Positions 35,080 through 44,436 of a DNA stretch of 64,000 nt are shown here, one piece after another. Source of the stretch: Pteria penguin (Eukaryota > Mollusca > Bivalvia > Pterioida > Pteriidae); NCBI GenBank assembly GCA_035048485.1, contig CM068581.1:63961393-64025392 (forward strand). Reading direction: 5' to 3'. Numbering within the stretch: the first letter of the stretch is position 1; each line of letters begins with the position of its first letter. Position numbers and translations under genes: made by a program. The notes under the pieces are model-generated. The model had not been told where the DNA came from and made no database searches. It was given only the letters and a program-made list of their open reading frames with translations.

Positions 35080-35680
35080 AATGACAGGAGTCCTGCCATT
35101 CGTGTTCCTGTGACGAATAGCCACGACAGAAATCAACTACGTTAGGTCCAAGACCATATGCAATGGAGACATCACAATTAAACCCCAGTTCTGTGTATTG
35201 CTTACTCAAGAGTTTATTTAGATTTCACAGAGTGTAGAGAAGTTCAAAAAAAAAAAAAGAAAACGTTTTGCACCTGCTTGCATCTCGGAGCACGACAGTT
35301 AGGGTAGAGGGTCTTTCATGGTATGGAAAGAAATGTGTCAACGGGAAAAGTAGTGACCTTCATATTGTTGATAACGGTACCTAAATAACAGAAAGGTATT
35401 TCAGAAGATTCTTGTACTACCACGTGCAAGATGAAGTGGGTCCAGACTTTATTTTAATTCAGGATAATCCTCATCCTCACACGGATAGCCCCACTAACCA
35501 ATACTTTGCATGTGAAATAATTGAGCTCTTACCTAGTCCTCCCAGATGCTGGAACCTCAGTTCAATTAAAGATATCTAGGATATGATTTAGAAGGTCATT
35601 TTGAAAAAGCACTTTCACAAATTCCGTCTACTTACGAATTTTCAAGCTTTCTCGCTTAGATTTACAGTCATGCTCTAAGG
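35080..35680 (+). pseudogene. Tc1/mariner transposase relic
   Basis: Broken plus-strand frames contain SFMVWKEMCQREK-like (matching SVMVWGGIS), ILIQDNPHPHTDSPTNQYF (the second catalytic aspartate region, QDNARPHTA), and then ELLPSPPRCWNLSSIKDI (matching 'LPWPSLSPDLNPIEHLWD', third acidic residue region lost). Order and spacing fit the catalytic core of Tc1-like transposases. A poly-A run (35247-35259) and many stops show long decay. Terminal repeats not found. Confidence 0.6.
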
Positions 35681-35699
35681 TCAATAATTCAACTTTCAA

Positions 35700-36855
35700 C
35701 AAAATTCAACAAATTCAATTTTATCAAAAACACAGTGCAAATAAAACTTAATATATCATAAATCGTTCAGTGTTAACATAAGCAATAAAATCCAGATCAC
35801 AAAAATTGCCCTTATCAAATACACAAGTAGTATCTAAAATAAAATCTTTCAATGTCTCTGATCATTTGCTCAATACATATCTTATTATTGCTCATCACCT
35901 TAGAGTAACACAAATGCACCAATCATTATTATCATCTTTTTCTTTTTTTTTTTTTTTTTTTGACAAAAAGCCCTGTGTAAATTTAAAAATTCACAGTTGC
36001 ACGCTTAAATAATAAAGAATATACAATATGCATTTTGAACATGAACACATATGGGTATATACTAGCATACACAATGTAAAGATGTAAAGGTATTAACGTA
36101 CGACACCTCATTTACATGCATCTATGCCATGAGCATTACTGAATGTGTTACACTAATATTTAAAACATTTAATATGTTTAAACATTATTAAAACAATCAG
36201 ATTGTAAAACTAATAGTTTTGTATAAAGTTTATAATAAGCGTCAATTTAAATCGGCCCGTCATTGTCTGGTAGTCTATCTTAAGTTTCCGCTGAATCATT
36301 GTTGCTAAATAAATGAAAGGATCTGATATATGACCTCATATGTTGATCTGTATTTAACTAACAATTTTTTATTTTATTTTTAGGATTAAGAAATTCAATA
36401 CTTTAAGTGGAATAAATATATCTTTGGCATTTGTAAATCTGAACTTGTTTTATTAAATATCTTCATTCGTTTTACACGTGTAAGAAAATAGACAATATTA
36501 CACTAGTTACATTTTTCATGTACACTCGAAATAAATAACACTATAGGGTATTTTATTTTCAGATGTATGCTCAAGTTTAGCTTGAAAGTTTCAGATATTA
36601 GTAGTAAAATGCAATAACAATGCATGTTGGGTCTTTACATTCTGACACGTTTCGATTGATCAATGATATAGATGGGATGGGAAAATGTGTATAGGGTGTA
36701 CTTTAACTTGCTTCTTCAGTTCTCAACATTTTAACAGGAAGTTGCCTTTGAAAATCAGGGATGTTTAAATACAAAATATACTTACAACATTCTTATGATT
36801 GTTCGGCATTTGACACCTATTGCTCCTCAATTTCACTTCATCAAAATTTGCAATA
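35700..36855. other. Intergenic stretch, nothing recognised
   Basis: AT-rich with a poly-T run at 35939-35960. No coding or repeat structure beyond low complexity. Confidence 0.55.
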
Positions 36856-36857
36856 TA

Positions 36858-37375
36858 ATCATCATCATCATCATGATTATTATCATCATCATCGTCATCA
36901 TCATCATCATCATCATCAAGGTATTGTCTATAAAGGACAGTCTTTATCAAAGGAATTGTCAAAAAAGGGGGTGAGTGGGTTGAATTTTATGACGTGATAA
37001 TAGAACAATTGGAAATTGCCTGAATGTCACGTGCTTTTACTAACTGTAAAATGGTAAATAAATTTATGTTTCTCCTTTTTTTCATTCGGGAATGGAAAAA
37101 TATTGTATTTCATCCATGTAACTACACTGGCCTGTCTCCTTGGTATTATACACCCATTAACTGTGCTTTAATATGTGATAATTGACATGCATTTTCTTTG
37201 CGATGTTGCTAATTAAGAGAACCTTCATATCATGTGACTAGAGAGTGTAAAACAGTGTTCATGGCGTTCCCCACAGTCTCGACAAAATCTTAATAGATCC
37301 AATGTATAAATAATCCAAGGAGCAAACTGCATGAACACATTTTTTTGTATAGGGTTCTAATTTTATCATTCGTTG
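36858..37375. repeat. (ATC)n tract plus dispersed block
   Basis: ATC/ATG trinucleotide tract (36858-36919) followed by the ~450 bp block shared with 7165-7604 and, in part, with 200-353. The His- and Asp-rich open frames across the tract are artefacts. Confidence 0.8.
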
Positions 37376-37382
37376 TACTGCG

Positions 37383-37990
37383 TTTCACTGCAAAAAACCC
37401 CAAGTTTCCGCAACTCCGGAAACCTTGCGGAAACTGGGACATCAAGTTTCCGTAACGTTCAGTTTTGCAGAAACTTGGCGGAAACTTTAAGTCAAAAGTT
37501 TCAGCAAGTTTCCGCATGACGGAAACTTCTCACAAAAGTTTCCGCAGGTGTCCGCAAGGCAAAAACTTAATGGAAACTTATATTCAAAACTTAACAACCT
37601 GAGTTCTACAGAAAATTTATGTCAAGATTCAACTTTCTTTTTCAATCACTTCAATAATATGTGTATGGTCTTCTTAAAAAATGCTGAGAGTACACTTGGA
37701 CATCAAGTTTCCGGAAGGTTTCTGCAACGGAAACCTGAGGAAACTTGCATGTAAAATTTCCGCAGGTTTCAGTTTTATAGAAACTTGGCGGAAACTTACA
37801 GTCAAAGTTTCTACATAATCGAAACTTCTCACAAACACTTCTACAGGTTTCTGCAAGGCGAAAACTTAATGGAAACTAATATTCCAAACTTAACAACCTG
37901 AGTTCTACAGAAACTTTATGTCAATTAAGATTCAACTTTTATTTTTTAATCATTTCAATAATATGTATGTTCTTTTTACAAATGCTGAGA
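37383..37990. repeat. Tandem ~280-bp repeat dense in GTTTCCGCA / TGCGGAAAC motifs
   Basis: At least 20 occurrences of AGTTTCCGCA-, GGAAACTT- or GGCGGAAACT-like motifs on both strands. The larger unit (GACATCAAGTTTCCG ... CAATAATATGT ... AATGCTGAGAG) is present twice, at about 37438-37690 and 37697-37990. Dense alternation of a motif and its complement allows many small hairpins. No coding role and no family I recognise. Confidence 0.75.
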
Positions 37991-37999
37991 GAAGTGAAA

Positions 38000-38865
38000 T
38001 GTCATAAAGCTTAATAACAAAGTATAACAGACTACAGATGACTGTCAATTTTTGATTAAATGTAAAGACACAAAGCTGATAGAAATTATAGCTTTTCACA
38101 TTCTTTCTAAACCCAAAAGTCTACAATATGCATCCTGATTTGTTCAAGTTGAATGAGATATATGATAATCTAGTTTTACTAGAGGTAGACTGGTTCATAA
38201 GGGTATATATAATCCTATGATATTTTGATAAAATCATTTCTCATATAATCTGAAAAATGTTATCTCATTTAAAGGCATTTTCATGTAAATGCTCTGTTCT
38301 GTATATTTAACTTGAAAACCTAAATATCACATTCAGAATGTACTCTACTGTCTAAGTAAATAAATTAACCAATTTCTCATTTAAAAGAAAATGGTTTAAA
38401 TTAACTTATCTGCAAATGACTGAAATGCATTCATGGACAAGTTATGATAAATAAGGCAAATCAATACATATGTTGCTAGAAAGCTAGAAATGCATGTATA
38501 ATTATACTTCACAGGTTCTTCTTTAAATATCTTGACATTTCCTATAATTAGGCTTTACATGGGATACAGTATATCTATTTCAAAACTATATCTTTGTTTC
38601 AAATTTAAATATATTTATATATCTTACTCTTAGATTTGGTACATGATGATACTAAATTAATCAAGTTAGATGAGCAACCTAATTGTAATATTGATAAAGA
38701 TAACTAAGAACTTAAACTAAACGTAATTAATATTGATTACAAAGGCCATTTTTGTAAATAGGTTTAGTATCAAAGCCATTAATTTATACAGGCCTAATTG
38801 ATACATGTACTGTACTGTAGTTGTGCCAACAGACTATAGACAGAGAAAATTCAAACTGAACTTCA
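38000..38865. other. Intergenic stretch, nothing recognised
   Basis: AT-rich DNA up to the start of the Penelope-like composite. Confidence 0.55.
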
Positions 38866-39465
38866 AAAGACTATAGGTCTTGTATTTGGCCCCTCTACAG
38901 CCTTATGCAGACTTTTACTTGAACGTTGCACGCTGACTAACAGGGCGGTGGGGACTATATGACGGGCCTTGTCCAAACCTCTTTCAGAGGAGACATGGTC
39001 CTGAACCTCGTCCCCTCTGACTGTTAGTCGGGACTCCTACAGATCTAGGGTCTTAGCTCGTTTTCAAACTGGCAGAGCACGGTTTATCATGTTGATGTCG
39101 CATATATTTTTATACCATTATGTGTTTTACAATACCTTACGTGTTTATATTTTTATGACCTCTCAATATGCGATACCTGTTGACCCTTGTTCTTTACATG
39201 GAGGTAAAATTTTTAAATGTACGTCCTTTGATTGTTCTGCTGTTACGGTGAGTGGGAAGGTGGGCCTGTAAACCAGTTAACCACACCATTTGTTTGGCTT
39301 TTGTCAAATTAAATGACCGTCCTAAGTCGGTATCGTAATTGCACTACAATCAAATATTTTTGTAATGTGTTATATGTTCTAGTATATTATTTATATTCAT
39401 GTATTGTATAGCTTCATGGTGACTTCTGCCACATAACTGAGCCAGTAACTCCTCTTTTTTCTTTC
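38866..39465 (+). mobile_element. Naiad pseudo-LTR (truncated 3' end copy)
   Basis: Matches 46099-46704 (end of RT frame, SECIS hairpin, 3' UTR) in direct orientation, with a small deletion near 39206. It sits immediately upstream of the same element's body, the tandem arrangement that gives Penelope-like elements their pseudo-LTRs. Confidence 0.8.
38950..39015 (+). promoter_or_regulatory. SECIS element (form 2), pseudo-LTR copy
   Basis: Same 66-nt hairpin as at 46181-46246, unchanged: helix I, ATGAC/TGAA core, AAA and mini-stem all intact. Confidence 0.8.
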
Positions 39466-39798
39466 ATATCTACACTTATTCTCAGATGCAGTGTGGAGCC
39501 TGTAAAAAGGTTCCCCGTTTCTGGGTGTTTCAAGTGTTATTATTCACCCAATAGTTACTGACTTGGTTGTGTGGGAGCTTTCCCCTGGGTTTGTACATCC
39601 TTACCCCCCCCCCCCCTTTCTTTAAAATGGCTTAAAATATAATAAAATTAAAATACAAATCTCCTTAAGTTATAATCACACCACTTAGATTGCCCTCTGT
39701 GTCCACTCTTCATATACCTGGTATTTCTTGTAGAAAATTATTCGGCACCACTAAAGTTCATATTTCTCCACACCAGTAGTTTCCCTATTAAACGTTCT

Positions 39799-39837
39799 AT
39801 CAATATCGAAGAAGTACCAAACCGTTAATCATTCTCA
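39799..39837. repeat. 39-bp direct repeat, left (target duplication of inner element)
   Basis: Identical to 43154-43192. It flanks the minus-strand element, and the outer element's reading frame (INIEEVPNR, one stop, SFS) resumes across it. This is what a long target-site duplication made by insertion of the inner element would give. Confidence 0.8.
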
Positions 39838-40085
39838 AAGTCCAAGGACAGATACAAAATCGTGTAAGTTTCAAAAAGAAACTGTTGTGAACCCCGAAAT
39901 ACTGAAAAATTCCGAGGTGAGACCAGCTGCCCGGGGAGAGTAAGCGTCTCCTGTTTGCATGCATCACCCGTCACAGCAGTTCTTAAGAAACATGTCAAAA
40001 TCAAGAGTTTTGGTTTCCTAATTTTACATACGAACGTACAAAACTGGTATACAAAGTCATATTTGGTGTTCACTGAACAGGTCAT

Positions 40086-41636
40086 TTAGTCGCATTCCAG
40101 AATATTATCAATCATTCTAGAAAGAGGCACATCATATTTTCGTACAAGATCCCCATAGCGACCGTAGAACTTCCTCAGTGACGATTTCAGACGTTGTTTA
40201 ACATATCCCTGCAGGAGCAACTTAGTGGCCAGTCGTTTGGCCCTTGGAATAAAACAGTCGTATAGAGAACAGGCTCTTGCGTACCTTATAAATTGAGATA
40301 TAAAAACTCCATTGGCAGGTGAGGACGGGATATTGCTGCAAAGAAACGGAAAGTTAGTTATTTGGAAGTTAAAATCGTCACGTTTGTCATACAGAGAGGT
40401 GTCCAAATGACCATTACTGTCGAAAGTTAAAAATATATCCAGATACGAAGCGGAATTATTGCTCTCGGTTGTCTCTTTTATCTCAAGTTCATGGTGATAG
40501 ATTTCATGTATGTAATCCTTAAAGTTAGGATTATTGATTGACAATACGTCGTCTATATATCTATACGTAAAATTAAACTGAGATGCAAGACTTTTTCTGC
40601 CTGTGGAGAGCATGTTTTGAATAAATTCCGCCTCATACGAATATAAGAAAATGTCAGCAAGAAGAGGGGCGCAGTTAGTTCCCATGGGAATGCCAATGAT
40701 TTGCTGAAAAATGTTCCCTCCAAACACCACGAAAATATTGTCTATTAAAAATTCCAGCATTTTGATGATTTGATCTTCGGTATACTTGTGTTTTGCATCA
40801 GAGTGTTCTTTTACAAAATATGTATCTTCCCGCCCAATAACAAGATATTTATATCTACGATTTCCATTTTTATGGAAAAAAGAATTTCGAATAATTGTAG
40901 CAAGTCTGTTTTTGAGCTTTTGATGCGGAATTGTAGTGTATAGCGTGGAGAAGTCAAAAGATTTGATGCTGAAAATTTTATCAAATTTCGGAGATTTTAG
41001 ATTCTCTAAAAGTTCTTTAGAATTCTTGAGGATCCACATCTGATTTATTCCGCTTCTGGAGTATGCGGTATCACAGTAAATTTGAAGACCATGCTTGATG
41101 TGTGTCAATATCTTCGTTAGCAATATGAATAGAGGTTTGGTGGTACACTTGGAAGAACCAGCAATGAAACGATGTTTGTAAGGGGTTTTGTGCATTTTTG
41201 GAATCCAATAAATATAAGGTAATTCAAGGTCAGAGTTGCTTGTGGTATTTCCAAAAGACTCGAGAACAGATTTGTGGTTTTGAAGTATTTCAGAAATAGA
41301 TAAATTTGTTTGTGTGTATGTTGGATTTCCAGGTGCAGAGTGTAATCCAAGTTCCTCTAACAGACAATTAATGTAAAATCTTTTGCAAACGAAGGTATAA
41401 TTGTTTGCTGCTTTGTCAGCTGGGACAATAATAAATTGTTCGTGGAGTTCAGATAGTTCTCTGGCTACATCAGGGTCATTAAATAAAGACTCGTGTTTGG
41501 TTCTTACTGAATGCCTGAGACGCCCTATTCTTCTTTTGAGTAGTTCTCCGATGGATTTCATCCACTCGGAGAGAGTGTCAGGCTCCACTTCTTCCCTTTT
41601 TGACCATCTCCTGGCATATTCCTCGCATGCATCCAT
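40086..41636 (-). CDS. Naiad reverse transcriptase domain (ORF2 part)
   Basis: 516 codons. The N-terminal part has PADKAANNYTFVCKRFY (residues 72-88, Cys84) and YIYWIPKMHKTPYKHRFIAG (141-160), typical of Penelope RT. Catalytic motifs are A FDFSTLYTTIP (227-237), B IIGIPMGTNCAPLLAD (313-328) and C YIDD (360-363), all intact. The thumb region follows with YDKRDDFNF and FISQFIRYARACS. It would copy element RNA by target-primed reverse transcription in the nucleus. It begins with ATG just after the linker and is in the same frame as the endonuclease part upstream, from which it is separated by 15 codons containing one TGA after the upstream TAA. Whether it is translated separately is unknown. Confidence 0.85.
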   Translation of the reverse strand: MDACEEYARRWSKREEVEPDTLSEWMKSIGELLKRRIGRLRHSVRTKHESLFNDPDVARELSELHEQFIIVPADKAANNYTFVCKRFYINCLLEELGLHSAPGNPTYTQTNLSISEILQNHKSVLESFGNTTSNSDLELPYIYWIPKMHKTPYKHRFIAGSSKCTTKPLFILLTKILTHIKHGLQIYCDTAYSRSGINQMWILKNSKELLENLKSPKFDKIFSIKSFDFSTLYTTIPHQKLKNRLATIIRNSFFHKNGNRRYKYLVIGREDTYFVKEHSDAKHKYTEDQIIKMLEFLIDNIFVVFGGNIFQQIIGIPMGTNCAPLLADIFLYSYEAEFIQNMLSTGRKSLASQFNFTYRYIDDVLSINNPNFKDYIHEIYHHELEIKETTESNNSASYLDIFLTFDSNGHLDTSLYDKRDDFNFQITNFPFLCSNIPSSPANGVFISQFIRYARACSLYDCFIPRAKRLATKLLLQGYVKQRLKSSLRKFYGRYGDLVRKYDVPLSRMIDNILECD

Positions 41637-41684
41637 AATAATTGTGAAATTTTCACGTCATGTGAACGAACGGGACTCTCTTTA
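41637..41684 (-). other. Two stop codons separating endonuclease and RT frames
   Basis: After LLKKGPK comes TAA (41684-41682), seven sense codons, TGA (41660-41658), then RENFTII and the RT ATG. In related proteins this linker reads through with Tyr and Trp at these places (family memory), so both look like nonsense changes of TAC/TAT and TGG. The rest of the ~1000 codons is open. Confidence 0.8.
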
Positions 41685-43076
41685 TTTAGGACCTTTCTTC
41701 AGGAGGTCTCGTAATTTCCTGTTATGTACTAAATTGAGGTCACCAGTTACCACAAGGCCGCATGAAGGGTAAAGATACCTTGATGTGGAGCATGTACAGG
41801 ACGGAACGTCTTTTGTAATATTGTGTGAATCAAGACACTGTAAAACACGTTCATAATTAAATATTTTAGAGGACACAGAAGATGTATAGCTGTAGGAAAT
41901 ACAAGGCGACTCCTGATGTTTGAAATATGGAGGGATTTTATCCTTGACTAACCTATGGTTCAAAATGTTACTCAAATTAAGAGCATCAATCCCCTTATTT
42001 GCAAATTTCATTTTAAGGAAGGGGCGATTGTTATCACCAATAGGTATATCGGTTTTAACTGCCTTGAAAAGTCTGCTAGACGATATGTCCATAATGATGC
42101 CCTGTAGTCGATATTGTGGGGAACTAGAGTCGGTAAAATGTAAGGGTATTGACGATTCGTACAATTCATATAACCTTTTCAAGGGAAGGGAATATAACTT
42201 GGTACGAATATGATGAAGCCCTAATGGTAGATTGACAAATGGTAAAAGAGCGTCAAAGGATATATCATGGATATTGGGCTTATTATACCTACGTTTTCCA
42301 TAACTTCTACGCCTTCTTGATGTATGGCCAAACAATTGAAGAACATTCACCGACTGGTTCCCAGGGCTTGTTAAGTTTCCTACAGTATTAATGTGGTCAT
42401 TGCAACCATAAGTTGCCGCGGTACCTAATTCTCTAATCCAATAATCTTCCCTTTTTCGGCGAAAGGGGGTAATTAGGTTAGGATTATTCGAAGAATGGTA
42501 TATTTTTTCTAAAATGCGGACTTTCAGGGACAAAATAGAATGGTATGGATAATTAAAATGTCTATAAAGTAATTGGTTACCACTGTGGTTTATTTGATAA
42601 CGGTGCCCTGACATCCTGGTACGTAATTGACCCTTAGTCTCTCCGACATAAATCATGCCGCATAAAGAACACTCCATACCATATATCAAGTTGGATGACT
42701 TACAAGTTAGGTTTTCAAAAGTACGAGTAGAAAAAGAACGTTTTGTAAGATTACTCGTAAAAGTGTTGTCAGTTATGAGGATCGGGCATGTTTTACAATT
42801 TCTGTCTCCGCATTTGGATATATTACAATCAGTAGGGACAAAATTGTGATCCTTTAAAATATCTACAACTTCGACTTTACATGCTTTAATAGCTATATAA
42901 TTGTCTGCATTCTTATACCACATCTTGTTGTCATCGCTAACAATGTATGTATTCTTGGTAATGTCCCGTAGGACAACATGTGGGACACCTGTATTACCTG
43001 TCATACCCGTGTCCATAGATATAGCAGTGTGGGTGGGCGACGTGCCAGCCACTATGTTACTTCTTCTTTCAGGCAT
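41682..43076 (-). CDS. Naiad GIY-YIG endonuclease with CxC linker (ORF1 part)
   Basis: 464 codons. A cysteine-rich stretch (DCNISKCGDRNCKTC, residues 83-97) is followed by NLTCKSSNLIYGMECSLC and then the GIY-YIG core (GMIYVGET, 140-147, with R152-R154 and the HFN near 173-175). The DYWIRELGT motif supplies the downstream catalytic region. The C-terminal third ends with PSCTCSTSRYLYPSCG: Cys427 and Cys429 form the CxC motif diagnostic of N-terminal-endonuclease Penelope elements, and VVTGDLNL follows. It would nick the target DNA. C125 and C136 are the two positions replaced by UGA in the outer element. The start ATG at 43076 is the first in frame; the true N-terminus may be 5'-truncated. Confidence 0.85.
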   Translation of the reverse strand: MPERRSNIVAGTSPTHTAISMDTGMTGNTGVPHVVLRDITKNTYIVSDDNKMWYKNADNYIAIKACKVEVVDILKDHNFVPTDCNISKCGDRNCKTCPILITDNTFTSNLTKRSFSTRTFENLTCKSSNLIYGMECSLCGMIYVGETKGQLRTRMSGHRYQINHSGNQLLYRHFNYPYHSILSLKVRILEKIYHSSNNPNLITPFRRKREDYWIRELGTAATYGCNDHINTVGNLTSPGNQSVNVLQLFGHTSRRRRSYGKRRYNKPNIHDISFDALLPFVNLPLGLHHIRTKLYSLPLKRLYELYESSIPLHFTDSSSPQYRLQGIIMDISSSRLFKAVKTDIPIGDNNRPFLKMKFANKGIDALNLSNILNHRLVKDKIPPYFKHQESPCISYSYTSSVSSKIFNYERVLQCLDSHNITKDVPSCTCSTSRYLYPSCGLVVTGDLNLVHNRKLRDLLKKGPK

Positions 43077-43153
43077 TCATTGTGAATTTCTGCCCGACAA
43101 GTATCCTCGGGAACAATTTGTCCACCAGCAGAGATACATGGACAGTGGTTAAA

Positions 43154-43192
43154 ATCAATATCGAAGAAGTACCAAACCGTTAATCATTCTCA
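43154..43192. repeat. 39-bp direct repeat, right (target duplication of inner element)
   Basis: Identical partner of 39799-39837. The outer element's coding region continues from here. Confidence 0.8.
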
Positions 43193-43201
43193 TTTTCTAA
43201 T

Positions 43202-43900
43202 CTATCTCATTTTCAAAAACATTCACAGCTATAAATTCTTACAGAGCTGTAAATTTTATACGCAGAGGGTATTCTAAAATTAATAAGTGCAACGCCAAGA
43301 AATATCTTACTTGCCATCATTTAAGCTGCAAGTCCAATATTGAATCTTCGGTTAATGGAAATACATTTAACACCAAATTAGACAAAGACATAGATTGAAA
43401 TACTGCCAATGTTATATATGTCATCACTTGAGAAGCTAGAGGGTGTGGGGCTCAATATGTCGGGGAAACTTCTCAAACTTTGAAACAACGTTTTCGGAAT
43501 CATTCCTATAAAATTCGTAATAATTCACGACGTAAATACCAGAATTTTCTTTATAACCACTTTAATAAATACTAACATAATATTAACAATGTGAAAATTA
43601 CTCCAGTAGAAAATATCTTTACATTACCAGGTGATACGAAATCAGATGTTAAAAAACGACTTTTGGAAACCGAGCTCTACTAGATTAAACAACTACAAAC
43701 CCCATACCCTCTTGGTCTCAACGACCAAATATATCGACAAGGTAATATTTCTTCTCGTCAGAATAAGATCAATATTTTTACATTAAGACACAAAACTATC
43801 AGAAAACGTAGGTTACATGGCGTCGCCGTAATCGTAACATCAGAAAACGTAATCGTTTTAATAGGTCATTAAACGATCTTCTATTTATCGCAAAAAAAAA
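43202..43900 (+). pseudogene. Naiad GIY-YIG endonuclease region with two in-frame UGA codons
   Basis: The frame from about 43202 reads FTAINSYRAVNFIRRGYSK, then KCNAKKYLTCHHLSCKSN. A UGA (43396-43398), ten codons NTANVIYVIT, and a second UGA (43429-43431) precede the core CGAQYVGET. In the inner element both UGA positions are Cys (C125 and C136) with the same ten-residue spacing, so they read as selenocysteine. Real decay is also present: TAA at 43573-43575, TAG at 43681-43683 (in LY-IKQL) and a frameshift around 43815. The GIY-YIG tyrosine is changed: GIY appears as GAQY. Confidence 0.75.
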
Positions 43901-44019
43901 ATAATGGCCGTCATGAACTTTTGCATGCACTATCGTCTATTCCGGTAAATAAATTGAAACCTATCCTGGGCGAAGCTGATCTTCGAAGTTTACGCAATTC
44001 TGATTGATATAAACTCAAT

Positions 44020-44436
44020 TTGATTATTTTATTTTCATATAATAAACTTTTTCCTCGTATTCCGTCTCTTCCACCCAAGCAGCCATTTCTCAAAATTAAA
44101 TTTATTAATAAAGGCTTCGATCTACTTAACATTTCTAATATTTTCCGTGATCATAGAGTCACATCTAAAATCCCCCAATATTTTGAGAATTTAGAACCTC
44201 CACTTATTTGTTACCAGTACAAAAAGCCTATAAGAAATCATATTTTAAATTATAATAAAGTTACATCTAACCCTGATGTTTCAGACTCTATTCCTTCGTC
44301 GTGTTCTTGTGAAAATTCTAAATATGTTTATAAACCGGCAGGTCATGTTATTACTGGTGACCTAAACTTATTTCGGACAAGACATTGCGCACCCTTTTTG
44401 GAAAAGGACCTAGATATAGGTTACCGTCCAGGATAG
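44020..44436 (+). pseudogene. Naiad linker region with CxC motif
   Basis: PFLKIKFINKGFDLLNISNI is close to PFLKMKFANKGIDALNLSNI of the inner element. Further on IPSSCSCENSKYVYKPAGHV gives the CxC motif, then VITGDLNL. A one-base shift near 44371-44378 moves the continuation (TLRTLFGKGPRYRLPSR) into the next frame, where the RT is encoded. Confidence 0.75.

Larger units (their letters stand above)
39838..43153 (-). mobile_element. Naiad Penelope-like element, Cys type, nearly intact
   Basis: 3.3 kb minus-strand retroelement inserted in the outer Sec-type element, bounded by a 39-bp direct repeat. It carries one frame of 997 codons from 43076 to 40086 interrupted only by two stop codons in a 16-codon window. 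The 5' leader is ~77 bp and the 3' UTR ~250 bp, and it shows no SECIS-like hairpin that I can find. Domain order is GIY-YIG, CxC, RT. Its sequence is far from the outer element, so it is a separate lineage. Confidence 0.85.

Noticed and set aside
36761..36997. His-rich and Asp-rich open frames (also at 13323 and 58661)
   Set aside because: Translation of ATC/ATG trinucleotide tracts.
41658..41660. TGA in the inner element's linker as a fifth selenocysteine
   Set aside because: The aligned residue in the family is Trp, an in-frame TAA sits eight codons earlier, and I find no SECIS-like hairpin in this element.
43573..43683. TAA and TAG in the outer element as recoded codons
   Set aside because: They are not at Cys positions and TAG replaces a likely Trp; ordinary decay explains them.
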